Part shown: one piece after another, positions 18,410 to 25,656 of the stretch | Numbering within the stretch: the stretch's first letter is position 1 | Layout of the letters: the number at the start of each line of letters is the position of its first letter | Notes under the pieces: model-generated | The model's database searches: none | Told to the model about the DNA's origin: nothing | Seen by the model: only the letters and a program-made list of their open reading frames with translations | Origin: Streptomyces zaomyceticus | GTDB lineage: Bacteria > Actinomycetota > Actinomycetes > Streptomycetales > Streptomycetaceae | DNA: 64,000 bases | Direction: 5' to 3' | Assembly: GCF_014656215.1 (NCBI RefSeq) | Contig: NZ_BNBZ01000011.1 | Span: forward strand, 1 to 64,000 | Made by a program: the position numbers and the translations under genes

Positions 18410-20857
18410 CTACCTCTGGTAGGGGTCGGGCCGGCCGTCGTGGCCCTGCTGCCCCGGCTGCGTCCACCCCGGCGTCGGGGCGTACGGGTCCTGGGAGGCG
18501 TACGGGTCCTGAGGGGCGTAGGAGTCCTGAGGCGCGTAGGGCTGCTGGGGTGCGTAGGAGTTCTGCGGGTTGTACGCCTGCTCCCGCTGGTGCCCGGGCT
18601 CCTGGGCGTAACCCTGGCCCCGACTCTGGCCCTGACCCTGTGCGTACCGCGTGGCGCCGGCCGGTACCGGCTGCGGGAGGCGCAGCTGCCGGGTGTCGTC
18701 GGCGCCGGCCGCGTGCTGGGCGCGGCGGGCGCCGGAGAGGCCGCCCGGCCACCAGTTCCACTTGCCGAGGGCGGTCATCAGGGCCGGCAGCACGAAGATG
18801 CGGATGATCACGGCGTCGAGCAGGATCGCCGCCGCCAGGCCGACGCCCAGCTGCTTGAACTCCACCATGCTGAGGGTGCCGAAGATCGCGAACACGGCCA
18901 CCATGACGATCGCCGCGCTGGTCACGACGCCGGCGGAGCGGGTGATGCCGTCGCGGACGGCGTCACGGACGTTCGCCCCGCTGAGCGCCGCCTCGCGGAT
19001 CCGGCTCACGACGAACACGTGGTAGTCCATCGACAGGCCGAACAGCACCACGAAGAGGAAGAGCGGCAGCCAGGAGACGACCGCCCCCGAGCTGTGGAAG
19101 TCGAGCACGCCCTCGGCCCAGGTGTTCTGGAAGACCGCGACGAGGACACCGAACGAGGCGGCCGCCGACAGCAGGTTCAGGAGGATCGCCGAGAGCGCCA
19201 CGGCGAGAGAGCGAAAGATGATGGCCATGGTGGCGAAGGTCAGCAGCAGGATGAAGCCGACCACCCACGGCATCCGGTCCTCCAGGTGGCCGGTGAAGTC
19301 GACCCCCTGGGCCACCTTGCCGCCGACCGCGCCCTCGGCGTCCTGGACGGGTGCGATCGCCTCGGGCACCCAGGCCCGCAGCAGTGCGAGGGACTCCCGG
19401 GCCCCGTCGCTCCTGGGCGAGTGCGGCGTTCCGACGGCGACGGTGTGCACGCGCTTGTCGGCCGAGGCGCGGATCGCGGGCTTCTGGTCGTGGGCGAACA
19501 GCTCCTGGCCGTCGGTGCGGTCCAGCAGGGTCTTGAGCGCGGCCTCGACCTCACCGGCCTTCTCGGCGGGGGCCCGCACGGCCACCTGGTGCACGGTGCC
19601 CTTGCTGGGGAAGGCGGCGGTCAGCCGGTCCATGGCCTGGACGACCGGGATGTCGCGGGAGAGATCGTCCGAGCCGGGCTGCTTCAGCTTCATGTCGAGA
19701 GCGGGCAGGGCGAGGGCGAGCAGGGCGCCGACGGAGACCACGAGGGTGAGCACGGGCCGGACGAGGGCGGGACGGAGCAGCACGGGCCACAGCCGGGACT
19801 CGTTGGAGCGCATCGTCAGCCGCCACAGCAGCGGCACCTTCGGCCGGTCGACCCAGCGGCCGAGCTTGGCGAGGAGGGCGGGGAGCACGGTCAGCGAGGC
19901 CAGGACGGCGACGGCCACGACGATGATCGAGCCGGTGGCCAGGGAGGCGAAGGTGGCCTCCTGGGCGAGGTAGAGGCCGGCCATGGAGACGATGACGGTG
20001 GTGCCGGAGACGACGACGGTGTGTCCGGAGGTCTCGGCGGCGATCTCGATGGCGTCGAGGTGCGAGGCGCCCTTGTGGCGTTCCTCGCGCTCCCGCTTCA
20101 GGTAGAAGAGCGAGTAGTCGACGCCGACAGCCATGCCCATGAGCAGGATGACGTTGCTGACCGCGCTGGTCTCGGGCATGACGTGGGAGGCCAGGGTCGA
20201 CAGACCGATGGCGGCGCCGACGCAGGACATCGCGAGGAGGACCGGCACGCCGGCGGCGATGATCGCGCCGAAGACGACGAGCAGGATCAGCAGGGTCAGC
20301 GGAAGGCTGATCAGCTCGGCCTTCTTGAAGTCCTCACCCAGGGTCTCGCCGAGCCCCTTGGCGGTCGAGCCGGTGCCGATCTGGTCGATCCTGATGCCCT
20401 CGTGGGCCTTCTGGGTCGCCGCGCTCGCGTCGAGCAGCGGCTGGACGCGGGTGTCGGCGTTCTCCGTGTCGCCCTTCATGGTGACGGGGAGCAGCAGGGC
20501 CTTGCCGTTGGGGGAGGGGAAGGCGGTGCCGACGCTCTCCACCTCGGGCAGGGCCTTCATCTTCCCGGTGAGCTCCTCGGCCGCCTTCCGAGCGGTGGCG
20601 AGGTCCAGTTTCCCGCCGTTCGCGGCGCTGATGAGGACGTTCTCCTCGGGCTTCTCGGTGAAGTGGCCCGAGGCGGTGATCCGGCCGGCGCGGCCGGACT
20701 CGCCCACCCCCGACTCCTCGTCGCTGATCTTGTTCGTGCCGGCGGCCCCGCCCATGAAGAGACACAGCGCGACGAAGACCACCCAGAGCCCGATGGCGGA
20801 CCACGGATGCGTGGCGCTCCATCGTGCGATCCGTACCGTTGCGGGTTTCTTTCGCAC
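18410..20857 (-). CDS. MMPL/RND-family membrane transporter
   Basis: An 815-aa inner-membrane protein with the MMPL layout: one N-terminal membrane helix (about residues 17-38), a large extracytoplasmic loop, a helix bundle, a second loop, and a second helix bundle. MMPL proteins export lipids, siderophores and lipopeptides using the proton gradient. The C-terminal about 90 residues form a cytoplasmic-looking Gln/Pro/Tyr-rich tail with repeated YAPQ and DPYA units, beyond the usual MMPL core. It is transcribed away from the cyclodeaminase gene and lies inside the lipopeptide region. Export or self-protection for that product is plausible but is inference. Confidence 0.9.
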   Translation of the reverse strand: MRKKPATVRIARWSATHPWSAIGLWVVFVALCLFMGGAAGTNKISDEESGVGESGRAGRITASGHFTEKPEENVLISAANGGKLDLATARKAAEELTGKMKALPEVESVGTAFPSPNGKALLLPVTMKGDTENADTRVQPLLDASAATQKAHEGIRIDQIGTGSTAKGLGETLGEDFKKAELISLPLTLLILLVVFGAIIAAGVPVLLAMSCVGAAIGLSTLASHVMPETSAVSNVILLMGMAVGVDYSLFYLKREREERHKGASHLDAIEIAAETSGHTVVVSGTTVIVSMAGLYLAQEATFASLATGSIIVVAVAVLASLTVLPALLAKLGRWVDRPKVPLLWRLTMRSNESRLWPVLLRPALVRPVLTLVVSVGALLALALPALDMKLKQPGSDDLSRDIPVVQAMDRLTAAFPSKGTVHQVAVRAPAEKAGEVEAALKTLLDRTDGQELFAHDQKPAIRASADKRVHTVAVGTPHSPRSDGARESLALLRAWVPEAIAPVQDAEGAVGGKVAQGVDFTGHLEDRMPWVVGFILLLTFATMAIIFRSLAVALSAILLNLLSAAASFGVLVAVFQNTWAEGVLDFHSSGAVVSWLPLFLFVVLFGLSMDYHVFVVSRIREAALSGANVRDAVRDGITRSAGVVTSAAIVMVAVFAIFGTLSMVEFKQLGVGLAAAILLDAVIIRIFVLPALMTALGKWNWWPGGLSGARRAQHAAGADDTRQLRLPQPVPAGATRYAQGQGQSRGQGYAQEPGHQREQAYNPQNSYAPQQPYAPQDSYAPQDPYASQDPYAPTPGWTQPGQQGHDGRPDPYQR

Positions 20858-20991
20858 CTTCTGTTTCCTTCCATTGCTGCGGAAACCGCCGGGGCGGCTG
20901 CCGTTCTGCGACGAGTAGAACGCTAGTCACGGGAGGAGGGCGTGGACACGAGGTAAACCGCCTGGGTAGCCCCAGTTTTCCGCAGCCCTGG

Positions 20992-21035
20992 CCCTGTGGT
21001 TTCCCGTAACGGGGACCCTGCGGTTTCCCGTAACG
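20992..21035. repeat. Pair of 20-bp direct repeats upstream of the cyclodeaminase gene
   Basis: Copies at 20992-21011 and 21016-21035 read CCCTG(T/C)GGTTTCCCGTAACG, with one mismatch and a 24-bp period. They lie just upstream of the predicted promoter and could bind a dimeric regulator. The start of the unit resembles the arm of the hairpin at 25071-25114. Confidence 0.6.
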
Positions 21036-21050
21036 CCCTGGAGCAAAATC

Positions 21051-21080
21051 TTGACCTGAGTAAATCCGGGCGGCTAGCTT
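21051..21080 (+). promoter_or_regulatory. Candidate sigma-70-type promoter for the cyclodeaminase gene
   Basis: TTGACC (21051-21056) and TAGCTT (21075-21080) are separated by 18 bp, a good match to a principal-sigma promoter. The predicted transcript would begin roughly 80 bp before the ATG at 21170. Confidence 0.5.
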
Positions 21081-21169
21081 CATTTTCTGATTCACCCTTC
21101 TGAGCCGCACGGCAAATCGAGTCCGGCGGCAGGAAAATGCCATCCAGTGGCGTTAGTCAAGGGGAAATA

Positions 21170-22198
21170 ATGGAAACTGTTGTCCTGACGCGGCAGCATA
21201 TTGCCAAGATCGTCAATGAAAAGGGATTCGACGATTTCATGGACCGGATGATCGCCCGCCTGGGCGAGGTCTTCCGGGAGGGCGGCCACGGGGGCATCAC
21301 CCCGGCCCGCGACGGGTTCGTACGGGGTCCCGGAGACACGGCCATCCTGGAATGGATGCCGCACCACCGGCCCGGTGAGTCGATCACGATCAAGACCGTG
21401 GGCTACACGCCGTCCAACCCGGCGGAGTTCCGGCTGCCCACGATCATCGGGACCATGACCAGGTACGACGACGTGACGGGCCGGCTGCTCGCGGTCTGCG
21501 ACGGCATCCTGCCGACGGCGATCCGTACCGGCGCGGCCTCCGCGATCGCCAGCCGGCTTCTCGCCCGCCCGGACAGCCGGGTCCTCGGGCTCGTCGGTGC
21601 GGGTGCGCAGGCGGTGACCCAGGCACACGCCCTGAGCCGGGTGTTCCCGCTGGAGCGGATCGTCGTCCACGACATCGATCCGGAGCACGCGCGCTCCTTC
21701 GCCGAGCGGGTGGAGTTCCTCGGGCTCGACGTGAAGGTGGCCACGGTCGCCGAGATCGAGGCCGAGGCCGACATCATCTGCACCGTCACCTCGGTGGCGG
21801 TCGGCGACGGCCCGGTGCTGCTCGGCGAGAACCTCCGCCCGCACGTGCACATCAACGCCATCGGCGCGGACCTCATAGGCAAGTTCGAGGTGCCGCGGCA
21901 CGTGCTGAAGTCGGCGTTCGTCACGGCGGACCACCGCGACCAGTCCCTGCGGGAGGGGGAGGGCCAGCAGCTGGCCGACTCCGACCTGGGGCCGGACCTC
22001 ATGGAGCTGTGCGCGCGGCCCGCCCTCGCGGCGGACCACCGGGACGGGATCACCGTCTTCGACTCCACCGGCTTCGCGCTGGAGGACCACGTGGCCTTCG
22101 ACGTCCTGCTCGAACTCGCCGCGGAGGCCGGTCTGGGGGACCACCTCCAGATCGAGCAGCTGCCGGAGGACGCGCTCAACCCGTACGCCTTCGCGTAG
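21170..22198 (+). CDS. pipA: Lysine/ornithine cyclodeaminase family protein (probable pipecolate synthase)
   Basis: A 342-aa protein of the ornithine cyclodeaminase/mu-crystallin family. It has the Rossmann NAD-binding segment GLVGAGAQAVTQAH near residue 143 and family features such as ITIKTVGY, the DGILPTAIRTGAASA block and the INAIGAD segment. These enzymes use bound NAD to convert ornithine to proline or lysine to pipecolic acid with loss of ammonia. Next to NRPS modules resembling amphomycin/friulimicin, which contain pipecolic acid at position 3, the lysine reaction (PipA-like) is more likely than the ornithine one, but residues alone do not settle this. The ATG at 21170 has AAGGGGA just upstream. 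Confidence 0.82.
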   Translation: METVVLTRQHIAKIVNEKGFDDFMDRMIARLGEVFREGGHGGITPARDGFVRGPGDTAILEWMPHHRPGESITIKTVGYTPSNPAEFRLPTIIGTMTRYDDVTGRLLAVCDGILPTAIRTGAASAIASRLLARPDSRVLGLVGAGAQAVTQAHALSRVFPLERIVVHDIDPEHARSFAERVEFLGLDVKVATVAEIEAEADIICTVTSVAVGDGPVLLGENLRPHVHINAIGADLIGKFEVPRHVLKSAFVTADHRDQSLREGEGQQLADSDLGPDLMELCARPALAADHRDGITVFDSTGFALEDHVAFDVLLELAAEAGLGDHLQIEQLPEDALNPYAFA

Positions 22199-22207
22199 GC
22201 GTGCCGC

Positions 22208-22244
22208 GGGCCGTCCCCACCGCCGCGATCGGCGGGGACGGCCC
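22208..22244. terminator. Bidirectional hairpin after the cyclodeaminase gene
   Basis: GGGCCGTCCCC pairs with GGGGACGGCCC (11 bp). An inner GCCG/CGGC stem is separated from it by a 3-base bulge. The structure lies between the convergent cyclodeaminase and response-regulator genes. Confidence 0.65.
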
Positions 22245-22337
22245 GTTCCGCCCGCTCCCCGGAGCCGTGCCGTCCCTTCCGGATCCTGCCCGGCCGCGTC
22301 GCCGCGGGCCCGACGGGCGAGATCCGACAGGGCGGGC

Positions 22338-22982
22338 CTAGGACTCCAGGTAGCGGAGCACCGCCAGGATCCGCCGGCTGTACCCGGTGGTGTGGGACAG
22401 CTCCAGCTTGTCGAAGACCGTGTTGAGGTTCTTCTCCACCGAACTCAGCGAGATGTGCAGCTTCTGCGCGATGGCCGTGTTCGTGTGCCCCTGGGCGAGT
22501 GCCTCGAGGACCGTGCGCTCCCGGGGCGTCAGCCGCGCCAGCGGGTCCCCGTGGGTGGTCCGGATGACCAGCTGCCGTACGACCTCCGGGTCGATCGCCG
22601 CGCCGCCGGCGTGGATCCGCTCCAGCGCGTCGAGGAACTCCTCGACCTGCGCCACCCGGTCCTTCAGGAGATAGCCGACCCGCTCGGCGTTGGACGCCAG
22701 GAGCTTGGCCGCGTAGTTCCGCTCGATGTGCTGCGAGAGCACGAGCACACTGACCTCGGGCCAGCGCTCCCGGATCTCGACGGCCGCCCGCAGCCCCTCG
22801 TCCGTGTGCGTCGGAGGCATCCGGATGTCGACGACGACGATGTCCGGCCGCTGCTCCTCGACCTCCTTGAGCAGCGTCACCGCGTCTCCCAGCGCCGCCA
22901 GGACCTCGTGGCCCTCCTCGACGAGCAGCCTGACCAGGCCCTCTCGCAGCAGGGTCGAGTCCTCGGCCAGGATTACGCGCAT
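22338..22982 (-). CDS. NarL/LuxR-type response regulator
   Basis: A 214-aa two-domain response regulator. The receiver domain has acidic residues ED near position 7-8, phospho-acceptor Asp about 52 in VVDIRMPP, and a Lys in YLLKDR. A C-terminal LuxR helix-turn-helix follows (LTPRERTVLEALAQGHTNTAIAQ onward, about residues 148-195). The start ATG overlaps the end of the upstream sensor kinase gene by 10 bp, so the two are co-translated. Its targets are not shown by the sequence; the divergent repeats at 20992-21035 and the lasso promoter region are nearby candidates. Confidence 0.93.
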   Translation of the reverse strand: MRVILAEDSTLLREGLVRLLVEEGHEVLAALGDAVTLLKEVEEQRPDIVVVDIRMPPTHTDEGLRAAVEIRERWPEVSVLVLSQHIERNYAAKLLASNAERVGYLLKDRVAQVEEFLDALERIHAGGAAIDPEVVRQLVIRTTHGDPLARLTPRERTVLEALAQGHTNTAIAQKLHISLSSVEKNLNTVFDKLELSHTTGYSRRILAVLRYLES

Positions 22983-24118
22983 GGAAGCTCCGCGGTGATG
23001 GTGGTGGGTCCCCCGAGGGGGCTGTGGATGTGCAGCACGCCGTCGAGCGCGGCCACGCGGCTGCGCAGTCCCGTCAGCCCGCTGCCGGTCTCGTTCGCGC
23101 CGCCCGTGCCGTCGTCCTCGACCCGCACCGTGAGCCGCGCCCCGTCGAGGGCCACCCCCACCGAGATCGCCGAGGCCGAGGAGTGCTTGGCCGCGTTCGT
23201 CACGGACTCCGACACCACGAAGTACGCGGCGGTCTCCACCGGCCGGGGCAGCGGGGCGTCGACCTCGAACCGGGTCCGCAGCGGAATGCTGCACCGCTCC
23301 GCGACGCCGCCGATCGCCTCTTCGAGACCGAGGCTGTCGAGCGCCGACGGGTACACCCGCCAGGCCACCTCGCGCAGTTCGGTCAGCACGCCCTGGGACT
23401 CCTCGTGCGCCTGGAGCAGCAGCGCGTCGGCCTGCTCGGGGTTGCGGCCCCGGCGTGCCCGGCCGATCAGCATGGCGAGCGCCACCAGACGCTGCTGGAC
23501 CCCGTCGTGCAGATCGCGCTCGATGCGCCGGCGTTCGGCGTCGACGGCCTCGACGACCGCGGCCCGGCTGGTGGCGAGTTCGTCGATACGGCGCTGGAGC
23601 AGCTCCCGCTCGGAGGGGCCGAAGCACTCCCGGGCGGTACGTGCGTCGAGCGCGGCCAGCGAGTAGAGCCCCTGGACGTCGAGGAAGAGGAGCACGCTGC
23701 CGAGCAGGACCTGGGTGAGCAGCTCGTCCCAGCCGAGGGTGCCCCGCACGACGCCGTTGATCAGGAGGCCGGCCAGGACGCCGCCGAAGACGAGCAGTCC
23801 GACGACCACTCCGCAGAGCAGTCCCGTGTAGCTGCGGATCGCGAGGTAGCGCAGGATCTTCTGGTCCGAGGCCTTGTAGTGCTCGGGGAAGAGATCGCCG
23901 AAGAAGGCGGAGCGCCGGACCCGTTCGAGGGTGACCAGGCGCCGGGCGCCGGCCATCAGGATCTCCAGGGCGCTGGAGCGGGTCCGCGGCCAGAGCAGGA
24001 ACGGTCCGAGGGCCGCGCCGACGACGAGGAAGTAGAGGGCGCCGACCAGGGCGGTCGCGCAGCCGAGGAGGATCCCCAGTCCGCGACGGGGCCAGGACGG
24101 TGTGGTCGTACGGGTCAC
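22973..24118 (-). CDS. Sensor histidine kinase (HisKA_3/NarX-DesK type)
   Basis: A 381-aa membrane sensor kinase. Hydrophobic helices lie near residues 13-37 and in the region about 85-165. The dimerisation/phospho-acceptor helix contains RRRIERDLHDGVQQRL with the conserved His, and a C-terminal ATPase domain includes the N-box SVTNAAKHS and a G-rich DDGTGG segment. The GTG at 24118 was chosen because GGTGAGGA lies just upstream and the first membrane helix follows at once. It pairs with the overlapping LuxR-type regulator. The stimulus is unknown. It may control the surrounding biosynthetic genes or respond to envelope stress. Confidence 0.92.
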   Translation of the reverse strand: MTRTTTPSWPRRGLGILLGCATALVGALYFLVVGAALGPFLLWPRTRSSALEILMAGARRLVTLERVRRSAFFGDLFPEHYKASDQKILRYLAIRSYTGLLCGVVVGLLVFGGVLAGLLINGVVRGTLGWDELLTQVLLGSVLLFLDVQGLYSLAALDARTARECFGPSERELLQRRIDELATSRAAVVEAVDAERRRIERDLHDGVQQRLVALAMLIGRARRGRNPEQADALLLQAHEESQGVLTELREVAWRVYPSALDSLGLEEAIGGVAERCSIPLRTRFEVDAPLPRPVETAAYFVVSESVTNAAKHSSASAISVGVALDGARLTVRVEDDGTGGANETGSGLTGLRSRVAALDGVLHIHSPLGGPTTITAELPCA

Positions 24119-24291
24119 GGTCTCGTCCTCACCGGCGCCGTTCCCGCCGGAATGCCTCGGCGGTCGGTCGGACGCGGTGCCTGCTAAATCCCCTTGCACG
24201 GGGCCCGAGACTAGTGCGCCCGCACAGCCCGGGCAAGATCGCCCGGGCTGTGCGGGAAGCGGTGCCGTACCGGTGGGGCGGGAGCCGAGGG

Positions 24292-24954
24292 TCACGAGGC
24301 GCGCCGGTGCTGGGCCTGGCCGCGGCTGCGGACACGGACCGCCACGTAGGCGACGATGGCGACGACGACCATGACCAGGACGACCTTCGACAGGACACCG
24401 ACGTAGGTCTCCACGACGTCCCACTGGTCGCCCAGCCAGTATCCGGCCATCACCAGGATGCTGTTCCAGATGAGGCTGCCGAGCGTGGTGAGCATGATGA
24501 AGAGAGGCATCGGCATCCGCTCGACGCCGGCGGGCACCGAGATCAGGCTGCGGAAGATCGGCACCATCCTGCCGAGGAAGACGGCCTTCGTCCCGTGCTT
24601 GGAGAACCACTCCTCGGTGCGGACCAGGTCGGACGCCTTCACCAGGGGCAGCTTCCCCCAGATCGCGTGCATCCGCTCCCGGCCGAAGAGCACCCCGATC
24701 CAGTAGAGCGCCACCGCGCCGACCACCGAACCGAGCGTCGTCCAGAAGAGCGCCGAGGCCAGGCTCAGCACGCCCTGGCCGGCGGCGAAGCCGGTCAGCG
24801 GCAGGATGACCTCGCTGGGCAGCGGCGGGAAGAGGTTCTCCAGGGCGATGGCGAGACCGGCTCCGGGGCCGCCCATGGTGTCGACGAGGTCGGCGGCCCA
24901 ACCGGCGACGCCGTCCGCGGGCTGCTGGGCGAGCGCCATGGTGGTGAGGTTCAT
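24292..24954 (-). CDS. DedA-family membrane protein
   Basis: A 220-aa protein with the DedA (SNARE-associated) pattern: ENLFPPLPSEVILPL near residue 40, then GSVVGAVALYWIG, the conserved FLGRMVPIFRSLISVPAG block, and WNSILVMAGYWLG, with four to six membrane segments. Family members are membrane proteins linked to lipid-carrier recycling and envelope homeostasis. The ATG at 24954 is preferred over 24939 because GGAG lies 6 bp upstream. It is transcribed in the same direction as the two-component genes, 173 bp before the kinase. A role in resistance to a membrane-active lipopeptide is possible but unproven. Confidence 0.9.
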   Translation of the reverse strand: MNLTTMALAQQPADGVAGWAADLVDTMGGPGAGLAIALENLFPPLPSEVILPLTGFAAGQGVLSLASALFWTTLGSVVGAVALYWIGVLFGRERMHAIWGKLPLVKASDLVRTEEWFSKHGTKAVFLGRMVPIFRSLISVPAGVERMPMPLFIMLTTLGSLIWNSILVMAGYWLGDQWDVVETYVGVLSKVVLVMVVVAIVAYVAVRVRSRGQAQHRRAS

Positions 24955-25413
24955 CAGGGACTCCAAGCTGGCGGGGACGGTGGGGGCGGGCGCCCCGTTC
25001 TTCTTCCTCAAAGTTAGAAAACGCTGCTCAGCGCCGGTATGAGGGTTGCCGTCCACCCCGGTGGTGTTCTCCGCACGTCCGACCCTGCGGTTTTCCGCAG
25101 GGTCGGACGTGCGGGGAACCGCCGGCGGGACGTCCCCGCCGGGCGACCCGCCGGACGACCTGTAGGGGGAGCGGGTTCGGAGGCGGAGGGGCGGACACGG
25201 CGGACGGCCGGACACGGCGGAGAGGCGGACGGGCGGACACGGGGGCGCGCCGACGGCCGCGTTCGGGGGCGGATCGACGGCCGCGCTGACCCGTTCCTGC
25301 CAGGTCCCCGGGAATCCCTGTTCCTTTCCGCGGGCCCGGGTCTACGTTGAATCCCGTTCGAGCGAATCACCGCCCGGACATTTTCCAGGTCCGTCGACAA
25401 CAGGAGGTCTGTC
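24955..25413. other. Intergenic region before the lasso precursor gene
   Basis: A 459-bp gap between divergent genes. It contains a perfect 20-bp-stem hairpin (25071-25114) and a G/C-rich stretch with short degenerate repeats of GGCGGACGG character (25185-25260). A weak promoter-like TACGTT lies near 25343-25348, before the lasso operon. I see no convincing protein-coding gene on either strand. Confidence 0.6.
25071..25114. terminator. Perfect 20-bp hairpin with TTTT loop
   Basis: The arm CCGCACGTCCGACCCTGCGG (25071-25090) is exactly complementary to 25095-25114 around a TTTT loop. It sits between the starts of divergent genes, where no gene ends, so it may be an insulating terminator or a regulatory structure. 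Confidence 0.6.
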
Positions 25414-25539
25414 ATGGAGAAGGAGATCGAGACCGGTCAGGTCTACGAGGTTCCCGAGCTCTCCGAGCTGGGCGACTACGACGAGCTCACCCGAGGCGTC
25501 GGCTTCCCGCTGGCCGACTTCTTCATTCACTTCGACTGA
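25414..25539 (+). CDS. Lasso peptide precursor
   Basis: A 41-aa peptide with a strong AGGAGG ribosome site 6 bp before the ATG. The leader (residues 1-27) has the conserved lasso recognition motif YEVPEL (YxxPxL, residues 11-16), Gly20, and Thr26 at the penultimate leader position, which lasso proteases require. The predicted core, residues 28-41, is GVGFPLADFFIHFD. Gly1 and Asp8 would form the 8-residue macrolactam ring, and FFIHFD would be the threaded tail with Phe/Ile/His plugs. The complete maturation set follows within 120 bp. Cleavage after Arg27 is inferred from family rules. The final Asp is a possible target of the downstream dioxygenase. Confidence 0.9.
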   Translation: MEKEIETGQVYEVPELSELGDYDELTRGVGFPLADFFIHFD

Positions 25540-25656
25540 TCCCCGCAGGGGTTCGTTGTTGACCGAATGAATTAGTTGATGCCATGCGGCGGCGGAATGC
25601 GGGGTTTCCCCTCGCATTCCGCCCTGCCGCCGCCCTGCCGGAATCGCGGAGGAAAC

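Larger units (their letters stand above)
20858..21169. other. Divergent intergenic region between MMPL and cyclodeaminase genes
   Basis: A 312-bp region without a gene, between divergently transcribed genes. It holds a promoter-like pair for the rightward gene (21051-21080) and two near-identical 20-bp direct repeats (20992-21035). No good leftward promoter was picked out. Confidence 0.7.

Noticed and set aside
18440..20926. An 828-codon plus-strand frame over the MMPL gene
   Set aside because: The minus-strand frame encodes a clear MMPL transporter. The plus-strand frame is rich in Gly/His/Asp/Glu with no domains.
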